Assembly (NCBI RefSeq): GCF_004016505.1
Contig: NZ_SACR01000002.1
Coordinates: 806,001 to 870,000 of the forward strand
Reading direction: 5' to 3'
DNA: 64,000 nucleotides
Source of the DNA: Rubrivivax rivuli
GTDB lineage: Bacteria; Pseudomonadota; Gammaproteobacteria; Burkholderiales; Burkholderiaceae_C
The notes beneath the pieces are model-generated. The model did not search any database. It saw only the letters and a program-made list of their open reading frames with translations, and was not told the origin of the DNA. Below, one piece after another: positions 42,362-49,889 of the stretch. Position 1 is the first letter of the stretch; the number at the start of each line of letters is the position of its first letter. Position numbers and translations under genes: made by a program.

Positions 42362-43321
42362 TTGAACGCCCCGGCCGGCGCCGCGCTGGCCTGCCGCAAC
42401 TGCGGACAGGCGCTGCGCGTGCTGGCCCTGCAGGGCCACTACGGCCGCGCGCTGGAGATCGACCTCTGCGCGCCCTGCCACCTGCTGTGGTTCGACGCCA
42501 TCGAAGGCGCCCACCTGGCCGGGCCTTCGCTGCTGCGGCTGGTGGGCGAGATGGCGCAGGCGCAGAGCCTGCCGCACACGCCGCTGAAGCCCCAGCTGGG
42601 CTGCCTGCGCTGCGCCGGGCCGCTGCACACCGTGCACAACCCCAGCCGCTACGGCGCCTCGCTGCAACTGGAATGCACGCAGCGCCACGGCGCCTGGCAG
42701 AGCTTCGGCCAGTTCCTGCATCAGAAGGGCCTGGTGCGACCGATGAACTCGGCCGACCGCCACCGCGCGCTGCAACGTGATGGCGCCTTGCACTGCGTGA
42801 ACTGCGGCGGCGGCATCGGCCAGGGCGACACCGTGTGCAGCTGGTGCGGCTCGGTGCCGGCGGTTGTGGACGTGGCCCGACTGGCGCTGGCGCTCGACCC
42901 CGAAGGCGCCACGCGCCAGCACGCCGTGCACCGCCAGCGCGGCGAGGCCGGCGCCTTGTCTTGCGCGGCCTGCGGCGCAGCGCAGCCGGCCGAGGGCGGC
43001 TGGGCCTGCACGAGTTGCGGCGCCACGCTTACCGTGCCCGGCCTGGCCGAGGCGCACCGGCAGGTCAGCGCCCTCGGCCCGGCCCTGCGCGCCCACGCCG
43101 AGCGCCCGGCCCCGCACGTGGTGCAGGAGCGCCTGGCGCGCCAGCAGCCTGCGCTGCAGCGCCAGCGCGACCGCGCGCGCGAGATGCAGAAAGAGGCCGA
43201 CCGGGCCTCAGGCCGCGTGCCACCCAAAGAGCGCGACGGCTGGTTCGACATCGAGATGATCGGCATGGCCGTCGACCTGCTTCGCTGGCTGGGGCGCCTC
43301 GTTTTCAGGCTCTGGCACTGA
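42362..43321 (+). CDS. Multi-zinc-ribbon protein with TFIIB-type finger, downstream of hemL
   Basis: The 319-residue protein carries seven CxxC pairs: CRNC (11-14), CAPC (36-39), CLRC (81-84), CVNC, CSWC, CAAC and CTSC. The first two with WFDAIEGAHL match the zf-TFIIB pattern; the last four look like two double zinc-ribbon units. The middle-to-end part is a charged helix (QERLARQQPALQRQRDRARE) and the C-terminus (MAVDLLRWLGRLVFRLWH) could be amphipathic. The only fitting start is TTG at 42362, 2 bases after hemL. Function is unknown; zinc binding is inferred from the cysteines. Confidence 0.7.
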   Translation: MNAPAGAALACRNCGQALRVLALQGHYGRALEIDLCAPCHLLWFDAIEGAHLAGPSLLRLVGEMAQAQSLPHTPLKPQLGCLRCAGPLHTVHNPSRYGASLQLECTQRHGAWQSFGQFLHQKGLVRPMNSADRHRALQRDGALHCVNCGGGIGQGDTVCSWCGSVPAVVDVARLALALDPEGATRQHAVHRQRGEAGALSCAACGAAQPAEGGWACTSCGATLTVPGLAEAHRQVSALGPALRAHAERPAPHVVQERLARQQPALQRQRDRAREMQKEADRASGRVPPKERDGWFDIEMIGMAVDLLRWLGRLVFRLWH

Positions 43322-43529
43322 TTCGGGCGGGGTGCGTGGGTCGCAGCGGGCGCTGAAGCGATCAGGGCAGGTCAGCGCGAATGGGCCGCCGTGCCACTCA
43401 CTCAAGGGGTGGCCTGCGCATTTCTGAGCCCTTTGAGCAGGCGATTCGGCGTACCTCCAGGTGGAACCCACGTATCCGCGCCCTGCAACCGACCGGGCGC
43501 ACGTCCTACCTTCCCTCAAGGAGCGCCCC

Positions 43530-44447
43530 GTGACACCTGCAACCTGCGTTTCATCCCTGCCCAAACGGCACCGTGCGCGAGCCACGCTGCGCCGCGCCGC
43601 CCTGGCTTGCGCGCTGCTGCTCGCGCCCGCCTGGTCTGCCTGGGCCGGCCCAGTGGGCTACAGCGCCTGGGACGTCAGCGGTACCGACAAGCTCGTGCGC
43701 TTCGACCTCGCCACGGGCGTTGGCACCGTGATCGGGCGGATCCAGAACGCGGACGGCACCGAGGGCTACAGCGATGTCGACGGCCTGGCCTTCGACGCCC
43801 AAGGTCTGCTCTGGGCCGTGAACGACACCGACAACGCCCTGCTCTCGATCAACGCCAGCACGGGCGTGGCCATCGAAGTGGGTTTGCTGGGCAGCGGCAT
43901 CAACGACATGGGTCTGGCCTTCGTCGGCAGCACCTTGTACATGTCCGCCACGAACAGCGCGGACACCGTCGGCAGCCTGTACACGGTGAACACCACCACA
44001 GGCGCCGCCACGAAGGTAGGCGACTTCTCGAACGGCCTGAACGTGCGCAGCCTCGGTTACTACGGCGGCTCGCTCTTCGGCTGGACGGGTGATGACACGC
44101 TGGTGTCGATCAACACCGCCAACGCGGCCACCACCACCATCGGCAGCTTTGGCTTCTCACCCGCCGGACGCGACGGCATGGATGTGGACCCGAACACGGG
44201 CGTGATCTGGGGCCTGGGCGACGCCGAGGCGCGCACCTACACCCTCAACGCGAGCACGGGCCTGGCCACGGTCGTGGCACAGCAGGTTTGCGTGGAGAAC
44301 AACGTCAGCAACGTGAACTGCAGCGGCGGTGGCTTCAATGGCTTGGCCATCCAGGCCGTGCCGGAGCCCGGCAGCCTGGCGCTGGCCGGTCTGGGCCTGC
44401 TGGCTGCCTGGGCGCCTCGCGCCCGGCGGCGAGCCCTTCGCACCTGA
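43530..44447 (+). CDS. PEP-CTERM sorting domain-containing exported protein (propeller-like body)
   Basis: The 305-residue protein starts at GTG 43530 with AAGGAG six bases upstream. A signal peptide (ALACALLLAPAWSAWAGP) is followed by repeating units of the type 'D..L..IN..TG' (LLSINASTGVAIEVG, LYTVNTTTGAATKVG, LVSINTANAATTTIG, TYTLNASTGLATVVA), suggesting a beta-propeller. It ends in a PEP-CTERM signal, VPEPGSLALAGLGLLAAW followed by RARRR. It is the third such protein in the window. In the 208-base spacer before it, an imperfect inverted repeat (CTCAAGGGG at 43401, CCCTTTGAG at 43429) is the only structure seen. Confidence 0.86.
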   Translation: MTPATCVSSLPKRHRARATLRRAALACALLLAPAWSAWAGPVGYSAWDVSGTDKLVRFDLATGVGTVIGRIQNADGTEGYSDVDGLAFDAQGLLWAVNDTDNALLSINASTGVAIEVGLLGSGINDMGLAFVGSTLYMSATNSADTVGSLYTVNTTTGAATKVGDFSNGLNVRSLGYYGGSLFGWTGDDTLVSINTANAATTTIGSFGFSPAGRDGMDVDPNTGVIWGLGDAEARTYTLNASTGLATVVAQQVCVENNVSNVNCSGGGFNGLAIQAVPEPGSLALAGLGLLAAWAPRARRRALRT

Positions 44448-44453
44448 GGCCCG

Positions 44454-44470
44454 GCCGGCCGCAAGCCGGC
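44454..44470. terminator. Hairpin between the third PEP-CTERM gene and the convergent DUF6152 gene
   Basis: GCCGGC at 44454-44459 pairs with GCCGGC at 44465-44470 over a five-base loop, seven bases after the PEP-CTERM stop. It is GC-rich with no T tract, so a bidirectional terminator is possible but not certain. Confidence 0.4.
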
Positions 44471-44491
44471 AGTGAAGCCTGCGTCGCCAGC

Positions 44492-44968
44492 TCAGGCCGG
44501 CGAAGACCGCAGCCCGTAGGCCTTGCCGCCGACGAACACGTACTCGGCGCGCAGGATGGCTTCGCCCTTTTCTTCGGCGAAGGTGAAGCCCAGCACCGCC
44601 ACGCGGTCGCCGTTCTTGATCTCGGGCACGGCCCAGGCGTTCATGCGCGTCAGCGGCGCCAGCTCGATCTGCCAGCGGCGGTCTTTGCGCGTGGGCAGCT
44701 GCGCGGCCTTCAGCAGCCCCGGGCCATCGACCTGGGCGCTCTGCGCGGGCACTGCGCGCGTGGCCAGGTCGGCGGGCAGCTTCAGATCGGCCGGGAGTTC
44801 CAGCACCAGCTCGGTGTGCGGGTTGGCCCAGCGCACTTGGCTGGCGGTGCCCTCCAGGTAGATCGGGCGCTTCTGGTCGAAGCTGCTCCAGCCGTGGTGG
44901 GCCCAGGCGGGCAGCGCGAGTGCGGCCGTGCCTGCGCTGGCGGCAGCGATGAAGTGGCGGCGTTGCAT
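44492..44968 (-). CDS. DUF6152-type periplasmic protein
   Basis: The 158-residue protein has a leader (MQRRHFIAAASAGTAALALP, cut after AWA). The mature part begins HHGWSSFDQKRPIYLEGTA, the signature of the DUF6152 group, followed by VRWANPHTELVLELP. The function is unknown; the HH at the mature N-terminus could bind a metal, which is inference. GGAGG lies seven bases before the ATG. It is encoded 26 bases downstream of a small membrane protein, and the pair looks like one unit. Confidence 0.75.
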   Translation of the reverse strand: MQRRHFIAAASAGTAALALPAWAHHGWSSFDQKRPIYLEGTASQVRWANPHTELVLELPADLKLPADLATRAVPAQSAQVDGPGLLKAAQLPTRKDRRWQIELAPLTRMNAWAVPEIKNGDRVAVLGFTFAEEKGEAILRAEYVFVGGKAYGLRSSPA

Positions 44969-44994
44969 GAGGGGTCCTCCGAGAAGTTTCGAAT

Positions 44995-45435
44995 TCAGCT
45001 GTAGGCGATGAAACGGCCGCAGATGATGGCGGCCAGCCACAACCCCAGCGACAGCGCGGTCTGTGCCCGCGCGAAGGCGTCGTTCAGCGCCAGGCTGCCA
45101 CGGGCATGGAAAAACGCGGCGTTCAGGCCCGCCAGCGACACGAGGCCCAGCTTCAGCAGGAAAGCGCGGTTGCCCAGCATCTCGTTGGGTTGCGCGGCAA
45201 AGAGCAACAGCCCGCTCAGGGCCACCAGCCCGAAGCCCGCCACCGTCACGGGCAGCGCCAGCCGCGCCAGCGCGCGCAAGGGCAGCTCCTGCCCCGCGCC
45301 CCAGACGCGCAGTTCCACCAGCACCAGGCTGCCCAGCAGCAGCGCGATGCCGACGATGTGCACGGCCTCCAGCGCCGGGTAGGCCCAGGGGTGGCTGGCC
45401 AGGGCGGTGAAACCCTCGATGCGGGGGAAGTCCAT
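44995..45435 (-). CDS. Four-helix integral membrane protein (DUF6644-like)
   Basis: The 146-residue protein has four predicted membrane helices: AVHIVGIALLLGSLVLVEL, LPVTVAGFGLVALSGLLLF, LLKLGLVSLAGLNAAFFHA and LSLGLWLAAIICGRFIAY. The conserved His in the first helix and in NAAFFH could bind haem or metal, but this is speculative. It precedes the DUF6152 gene and is divergent from mpl with 38 bases between starts. The family assignment is by general resemblance. Confidence 0.65.
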   Translation of the reverse strand: MDFPRIEGFTALASHPWAYPALEAVHIVGIALLLGSLVLVELRVWGAGQELPLRALARLALPVTVAGFGLVALSGLLLFAAQPNEMLGNRAFLLKLGLVSLAGLNAAFFHARGSLALNDAFARAQTALSLGLWLAAIICGRFIAYS

Positions 45436-45460
45436 CAGCGAGTGGGCAGGGTGCGCTACC

Positions 45461-45466
45461 TAGAAT
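45461..45466 (+). promoter_or_regulatory. Candidate -10 element of mpl, next to its start codon
   Basis: TAGAAT is followed by gaccggc and the ATG at 45474. An in-frame ATG at 45465 overlaps this box and would add three residues, but it lies within the promoter and is less likely to be used. The predicted message is leaderless. Confidence 0.5.
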
Positions 45467-45473
45467 GACCGGC

Positions 45474-46841
45474 ATGCATCTTCACATCCTTGGCATCTGC
45501 GGCACCTTCATGGGGGGACTGGCAGCGCTGGCCCGCGAAGCCGGCCACCGCGTGACCGGCTGCGACGCCGGCGTCTACCCGCCGATGAGCGACCAGCTGC
45601 GCGCACTCGGCATCGATCTCATCGAAGGATTCGGCGCCGATCAACTCGCGCTGAAGCCCGACGTCTTCGTCATCGGCAACGTGGTCTCGCGCGGCAACCC
45701 GCTGATGGAGGCGATTCTCGACGCCGGCGCGCGCTACACCAGCGGCCCGCAGTGGCTGGCCGAGAACGTGCTGCAGGGCCGGCACGTGCTGGCCGTGGCC
45801 GGCACGCACGGCAAGACCACCACCACCTCGATGCTGGCGTGGATCCTCGAGCACGCCGGGCTGCAGCCGGGTTTCCTGGTGGGGGGCGTGCCCTTGAACT
45901 TTGGTGTCTCCGCACGCCTCGGCTCGGGCAGCACCTTCGTCATCGAAGCCGACGAATACGACACCGCGCTCTTCGACAAGCGCAGCAAGTTCGTGCACTA
46001 CCGGCCGCGCACCGCCATCCTGAACAACCTGGAACACGACCACGCCGACATCTTCCCCGACCTGGCGGCCATCGAGACGCAGTTCCACCACCTCGTGCGC
46101 ACGGTGCCGGCCAGCGGCCGGCTGGTGGTGAACGCGCGCGAAGAATCGCTGCAGCGCGTGCTGGCGCGCGGCTGCTGGAGCGAGGTGCAGCGCTTCGGCA
46201 CCAAGCGCGAAGAGCCGGGCGGCCTGTGCGCGCGCGGCGAGCCGCAGAGCTTCGACGTGCTGCGCGGCAGCCTGAAGCTGGGCCGCGTGGAATGGGCGCT
46301 GCTGGGCGAGCACAACCAGATGAACGCGCTGGCCGCCATCGGCGCGGCCGAGCACGTGGGCGTGGCGCCGGACGTGGCCTGCGCCGCCCTGGCCAGCTTC
46401 CAGAACGTGCGCCGGCGGCTGGAACTGCGCGGCGAGGCCGCGGGCGTGAAGGTCTACGACGACTTCGCCCACCACCCCACCGCCATGCGCACCACGGTCG
46501 ACGGCCTGCGCCGGAAGGTGGGCCACGGTGCACGCATCCTGGCGGTGTTCGAGCCGCGCTCCAACACCATGAAGCTGGGCGCGATGAAGGCGCAGCTGCC
46601 CTGGGCGCTGGAAGAAGCCGACCTCAGCTTCTGCCTGCAAGGCAACTACGGCTGGAGCGCGGCCGAGGCGCTGGCGCCGCTGGGCGCGAACGCCGTGGTG
46701 AAGGACAAGCTCGACGCGCTCGTCGCAGCCATCGCGCAGGCCGCGATGCCGGGCGACCACGTGCTCTGCATGAGCAACGGCGGCTTCGGCGGCATCCACG
46801 ATCGGCTGCTCGAAGCACTGGCACAGCGCGCCGCGCACTGA
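45474..46841 (+). CDS. mpl: UDP-N-acetylmuramate:L-alanyl-gamma-D-glutamyl-meso-diaminopimelate ligase
   Basis: The 455-residue Mur-ligase-family enzyme recycles cell-wall tripeptide by joining it to UDP-MurNAc. The N-terminus HLHILGICGTFMGGLAALAR is specific to Mpl rather than MurC. The ATP loop is VAGTHGKTTTTSMLAWIL and the central Mg site is TFVIEADEYDTALFDKRSKF. VYDDFAHHPTAMRTTVDGLR follows in the last domain. It stands alone between a divergent membrane-protein gene and repeat copy C. Confidence 0.97.
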   Translation: MHLHILGICGTFMGGLAALAREAGHRVTGCDAGVYPPMSDQLRALGIDLIEGFGADQLALKPDVFVIGNVVSRGNPLMEAILDAGARYTSGPQWLAENVLQGRHVLAVAGTHGKTTTTSMLAWILEHAGLQPGFLVGGVPLNFGVSARLGSGSTFVIEADEYDTALFDKRSKFVHYRPRTAILNNLEHDHADIFPDLAAIETQFHHLVRTVPASGRLVVNAREESLQRVLARGCWSEVQRFGTKREEPGGLCARGEPQSFDVLRGSLKLGRVEWALLGEHNQMNALAAIGAAEHVGVAPDVACAALASFQNVRRRLELRGEAAGVKVYDDFAHHPTAMRTTVDGLRRKVGHGARILAVFEPRSNTMKLGAMKAQLPWALEEADLSFCLQGNYGWSAAEALAPLGANAVVKDKLDALVAAIAQAAMPGDHVLCMSNGGFGGIHDRLLEALAQRAAH

Positions 46842-46843
46842 CC

Positions 46844-46929
46844 AAGATTTCCCCCGCGGAACCGGCTTGGCCGGGCCGCTGGGGGACGGCCCCCTCGGGG
46901 GGTGGCGAGCGCTAGCGAGCCCGGGGGCT
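46844..46929. repeat. Dispersed GC-rich intergenic repeat, copy C
   Basis: This copy fills the spacer between the convergent mpl and metalloprotease genes and abuts the metalloprotease stop codon (46929). It begins aagatttcccccgcggaacc, contains CCGGCTTGGCCGG and CCCCCTCGGGGGG hairpins, and ends gcgagcgctagcgagcccgg. It has the same orientation as copy A and may double as a terminator for both genes. Confidence 0.85.
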
Positions 46930-49664
46930 CACATCCGTTGGAGTGTTGCGCGCAGGGTTTCCGTCACCAGCGCCAGCGCCTCTTCCAGATGCGCGCGGTC
47001 TTCCACCGCCATACCGGCCTTCTTGCCCAGCGCGGCGCGCAGCTGGCCCTGCAGCTCCACGGCCTGCAGGCGCGCCAGGCTCACGGCATCGGCCGGCGTG
47101 CCAGGGGCCGGGCGCGTCAGCACCGTCTTCAGGCGTTGCAGGTGCTCGCGCTGCAGGCTGCGGCGCAGCTCGTCGGTGGCCTTGCCCGTCTTCAGCTCGC
47201 TCCACACGGCGCCTTGCAGCGTGCTGTAGACCTCGTTGAGGCTCAAGGCGCTCTTGCGCTGCGCCTCGGGCAGGTACTGGGGCAGGTCGAGCAGGCGGCG
47301 CGCGGTGCCGGGGCTCATCAGGCGGTCCAGCGTCTGCGTGTGCAGCGCCAGCACGGCCTGCGGCACGTTCAGCGGGCCGGTGCGCTGCCACTCGATGTAG
47401 TCCTGCTGCAGGCTCTGCAGGAACTCGGGCTTGAAGCTGAAGCTGTCGTTGCTGAACAGCTCCTGCGTCAGGAAGCGCAGCGCGGCGCGCTGCTGCACCG
47501 GGTCGACCGGGCGGAAGGCCGGGCGGCCGCTGCCGGGCTGGTCGCGGTCGGTGTGCATGCCGCCCACGTACTTGGCGGCCATCACCGGCAGCGTGCCCAC
47601 CTGGCGGAAGCCGGCCAGCAGGCTGCGGCGTGCGCGCTCGGGGTCGTCGCCGGCCTGCGGCTGGCGCGCCTGCACGCGGGCCCACAGCTCCTTGCTCAGC
47701 TGCAGGCGGCGCTGCGCGTAGGCCAGCGGGCTGTCGCCGAGGTCGCGCTGGTTCACCAGCGGGTCGATGCCGTCGGGGCCGACGTCACCGTCGTCGCTGA
47801 AGGCCAGGCGCTTGTCGGTGCGGCTGCGTTCGGCAATCGCCTTCAGTTCCTCGGCCGACTTCACAGGCTTGTAGCCGTACTCGATGGCAAACAAGTCGTA
47901 GGCGCCCAGCGTGACCATGTTCATCTCGGTCTTGGGCTCGCCCTGCAGCGGCAGGTTGAAGGCGTTGTAGTCCATCACCGAGCCGCTGATGCCCTCGCGC
48001 GTGACGAAGGCGGTGTCCTTCAGCTGATCCCGCGTGATGGTGGTGCTGGCCTTGAAGTTGTGGCGCAGGCCCAGGGTGTGGCCCACCTCGTGGGTGATGA
48101 CGTCCTTGATGTAGTTCTGCACGAAACGTTCGGCCTCGGGCGTGTCGGGGTCGAGCTCGCCGCGGGCTTCCATCAGGTCGAGCGCGAAACCGAGTTCGTC
48201 GCCGGCGTCCAGCGCGTAGGTGCAGTGCGTGTGGCCCTGGCCCAGCGCGTCCAGGCCGGCCTTCCAGGCCGGCACCTCGCCACCGGCCATGCCGTAGAAA
48301 TCGTCACGCACCAGGCGGCGGCCGCCGCGGCCGAAGACGTCGCTCATGCGGATGTCGGCATCGAAGATCTCGCCGGTTCGCGGGTCGCTGTGGCTCGGGC
48401 CCTGCGCGAAGCCGACATCGGCGCCGAGGAACCAGCGGATGGAGGCGTGCCGCGCGTCCATCAGGTCGAAGCTGGCGTCATCGGGCTGCTGCTTGGCCAC
48501 CACGGCGTTCTTGAAGCCGATGCGCTCGAAGGCCCGGTTCCATTCCAGGATGCCTTCTTCCACCGCCTTGCGGTAACGCACAGGGATGTTGCGGTCCATC
48601 CAGAAGGTGATGGGCTGCACCGGCTCGCTCATTGCCGCGTTGGGGTCCTTCTTGTCGAGGCGCCAGCGCTTGATGTTGTGCACCTTGGCGTTGGCGCGCA
48701 CGTCGTCCGAAAGGTCGGTGTAGGTGTCGGTGAAATAGCCCACACGCGGGTCGGCCACGCGCGGCGCCATGGCTTGCGCGGGCAGTTCGCGCAGGTTGTA
48801 GACGAAGGTGACGAAGAGGCTGCGCGCATCGGGCGTGAACTGCGGTGGCTGCGTGGTCTGCGCAGCCGGGTTGGGCGGCGTGCCGGGCGGCAGTGGCGGC
48901 GGCACGGGGATGCGCGGCACCGCGTAGTGCACCTTGGCCGAGAGCGTGGTCAGGCCGGCGTCGGTGCGCACGTCCTGGAAGAAGGAGTTGGCGCGGTCGG
49001 GCGCGTAGGGCAGGCGGAAGGCGCGCTCCAGCGCGGTGCTGTAGCTGGCCAGGTCGGCCAGCAGCAGGCTGGCATCGACCAGCACCGACTTGCGCTCGGG
49101 GTGCTCCGCACTCGCGACGGGGCCGCTGGCGATCAGGCTCTCGCTGAAGCCTTGCGCCACGGCGCGGGCGTTGGCCTTGTCGCGGTCGGCGCGGAAGCCG
49201 GTCTGGCGCGCCACCATCTGCATCTGGTTGCCGATGCGGCGGAACTCGACCATCCAGCGCGGGCCCATCTGGCTGGCGTAGAGGCCGCGCTCGCCCACCG
49301 ATTCGGCGATGTTCACGCTGAAGAGCATGGGGCGGCCGAGCTGCTCCTTGCTGATCTCGAGCCAGACCTTCTCGTCCTTGCGCCAGACAGGCACGAAACC
49401 GTCGCTGCGCTTGGCGTCGCGGGCCACTTCGGCGAAAGGGCGCGGGGCTGCAGGGTCGGGGCGGGCGGCCCCTGGCGCGGCGGCAGCACCGGGTGCGGCC
49501 CCGGGCGCGCGGGCGGCATCGGCCGGCGGCGGCGTGACGGCTTGGGCCACGGGGGCCGCCGCGCTGGGGGCCGGCCCCGTGGCGCAGGCGCTCAGGCTGA
49601 GCACGGCCATTGCGGCCGAGGCCAGCAGGGTCAGGCGGGGGGTGGTGCGTGCAGGGAAGTTCAT
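46929..49664 (-). CDS. Zinc-dependent metalloprotease lipoprotein (DUF5117/DUF4953 type), paralogue 1
   Basis: The 911-residue protein has a lipoprotein signal (AAMAVLSLSACATG, lipobox LSAC), an Ala/Pro-rich linker to about residue 75, and a large body of the DUF5118-DUF5117-DUF4953 kind. The extended zinc site HEVGHTLGLRHNF begins at H525 and is preceded by a structured region with WMDRNIPVRYRKAVEEGILE. MDYNAFNLPLQGEP follows, giving the Met-turn of metzincin-like peptidases. It is presumably anchored to the outer membrane facing the periplasm or surface; its substrate is unknown. It is head to head with a paralogue at 49890. Confidence 0.85.
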   Translation of the reverse strand: MNFPARTTPRLTLLASAAMAVLSLSACATGPAPSAAAPVAQAVTPPPADAARAPGAAPGAAAAPGAARPDPAAPRPFAEVARDAKRSDGFVPVWRKDEKVWLEISKEQLGRPMLFSVNIAESVGERGLYASQMGPRWMVEFRRIGNQMQMVARQTGFRADRDKANARAVAQGFSESLIASGPVASAEHPERKSVLVDASLLLADLASYSTALERAFRLPYAPDRANSFFQDVRTDAGLTTLSAKVHYAVPRIPVPPPLPPGTPPNPAAQTTQPPQFTPDARSLFVTFVYNLRELPAQAMAPRVADPRVGYFTDTYTDLSDDVRANAKVHNIKRWRLDKKDPNAAMSEPVQPITFWMDRNIPVRYRKAVEEGILEWNRAFERIGFKNAVVAKQQPDDASFDLMDARHASIRWFLGADVGFAQGPSHSDPRTGEIFDADIRMSDVFGRGGRRLVRDDFYGMAGGEVPAWKAGLDALGQGHTHCTYALDAGDELGFALDLMEARGELDPDTPEAERFVQNYIKDVITHEVGHTLGLRHNFKASTTITRDQLKDTAFVTREGISGSVMDYNAFNLPLQGEPKTEMNMVTLGAYDLFAIEYGYKPVKSAEELKAIAERSRTDKRLAFSDDGDVGPDGIDPLVNQRDLGDSPLAYAQRRLQLSKELWARVQARQPQAGDDPERARRSLLAGFRQVGTLPVMAAKYVGGMHTDRDQPGSGRPAFRPVDPVQQRAALRFLTQELFSNDSFSFKPEFLQSLQQDYIEWQRTGPLNVPQAVLALHTQTLDRLMSPGTARRLLDLPQYLPEAQRKSALSLNEVYSTLQGAVWSELKTGKATDELRRSLQREHLQRLKTVLTRPAPGTPADAVSLARLQAVELQGQLRAALGKKAGMAVEDRAHLEEALALVTETLRATLQRM

Positions 49665-49769
49665 GTCCGGCCCAGGGTCGCTGAAAGAAGAAGCGGCGGA
49701 TTCTGTGCCTGCCCGCCCGACTGCGGCCCCCGTATCTGCGAGGGGTGGGGTGCCCGGTGTGCCACGTGC

Positions 49770-49799
49770 GCCACGGCCGTTTGCCGTTCAAGCCGTGGC
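49770..49799. promoter_or_regulatory. Inverted repeat in the divergent metalloprotease promoter region
   Basis: The 225-base spacer 49665-49889 contains GCCACGGC at 49770-49777 and its exact complement GCCGTGGC at 49792-49799, 14 bases apart. A possible leftward -10 (CAGAAT on the minus strand) lies at 49700-49705 and a weak rightward one (TAGCGT) at 49845-49850. The inverted repeat lies between them, where a shared regulator could act. Nothing else is recognised in this spacer. Confidence 0.4.
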
Positions 49800-49889
49800 A
49801 AGGGCGTTTCGTCGCACCGCGTGCAGTGGTGGGCCACTTTGCGCTAGCGTCCCTCCCTTCCTTTGGCACCACCCGGAACGCACCACCCC

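Noticed and set aside
45465..45467. Upstream ATG for mpl
   Set aside because: It overlaps the likely -10 hexamer TAGAAT; the next ATG at 45474 begins the conserved Mpl N-terminus.
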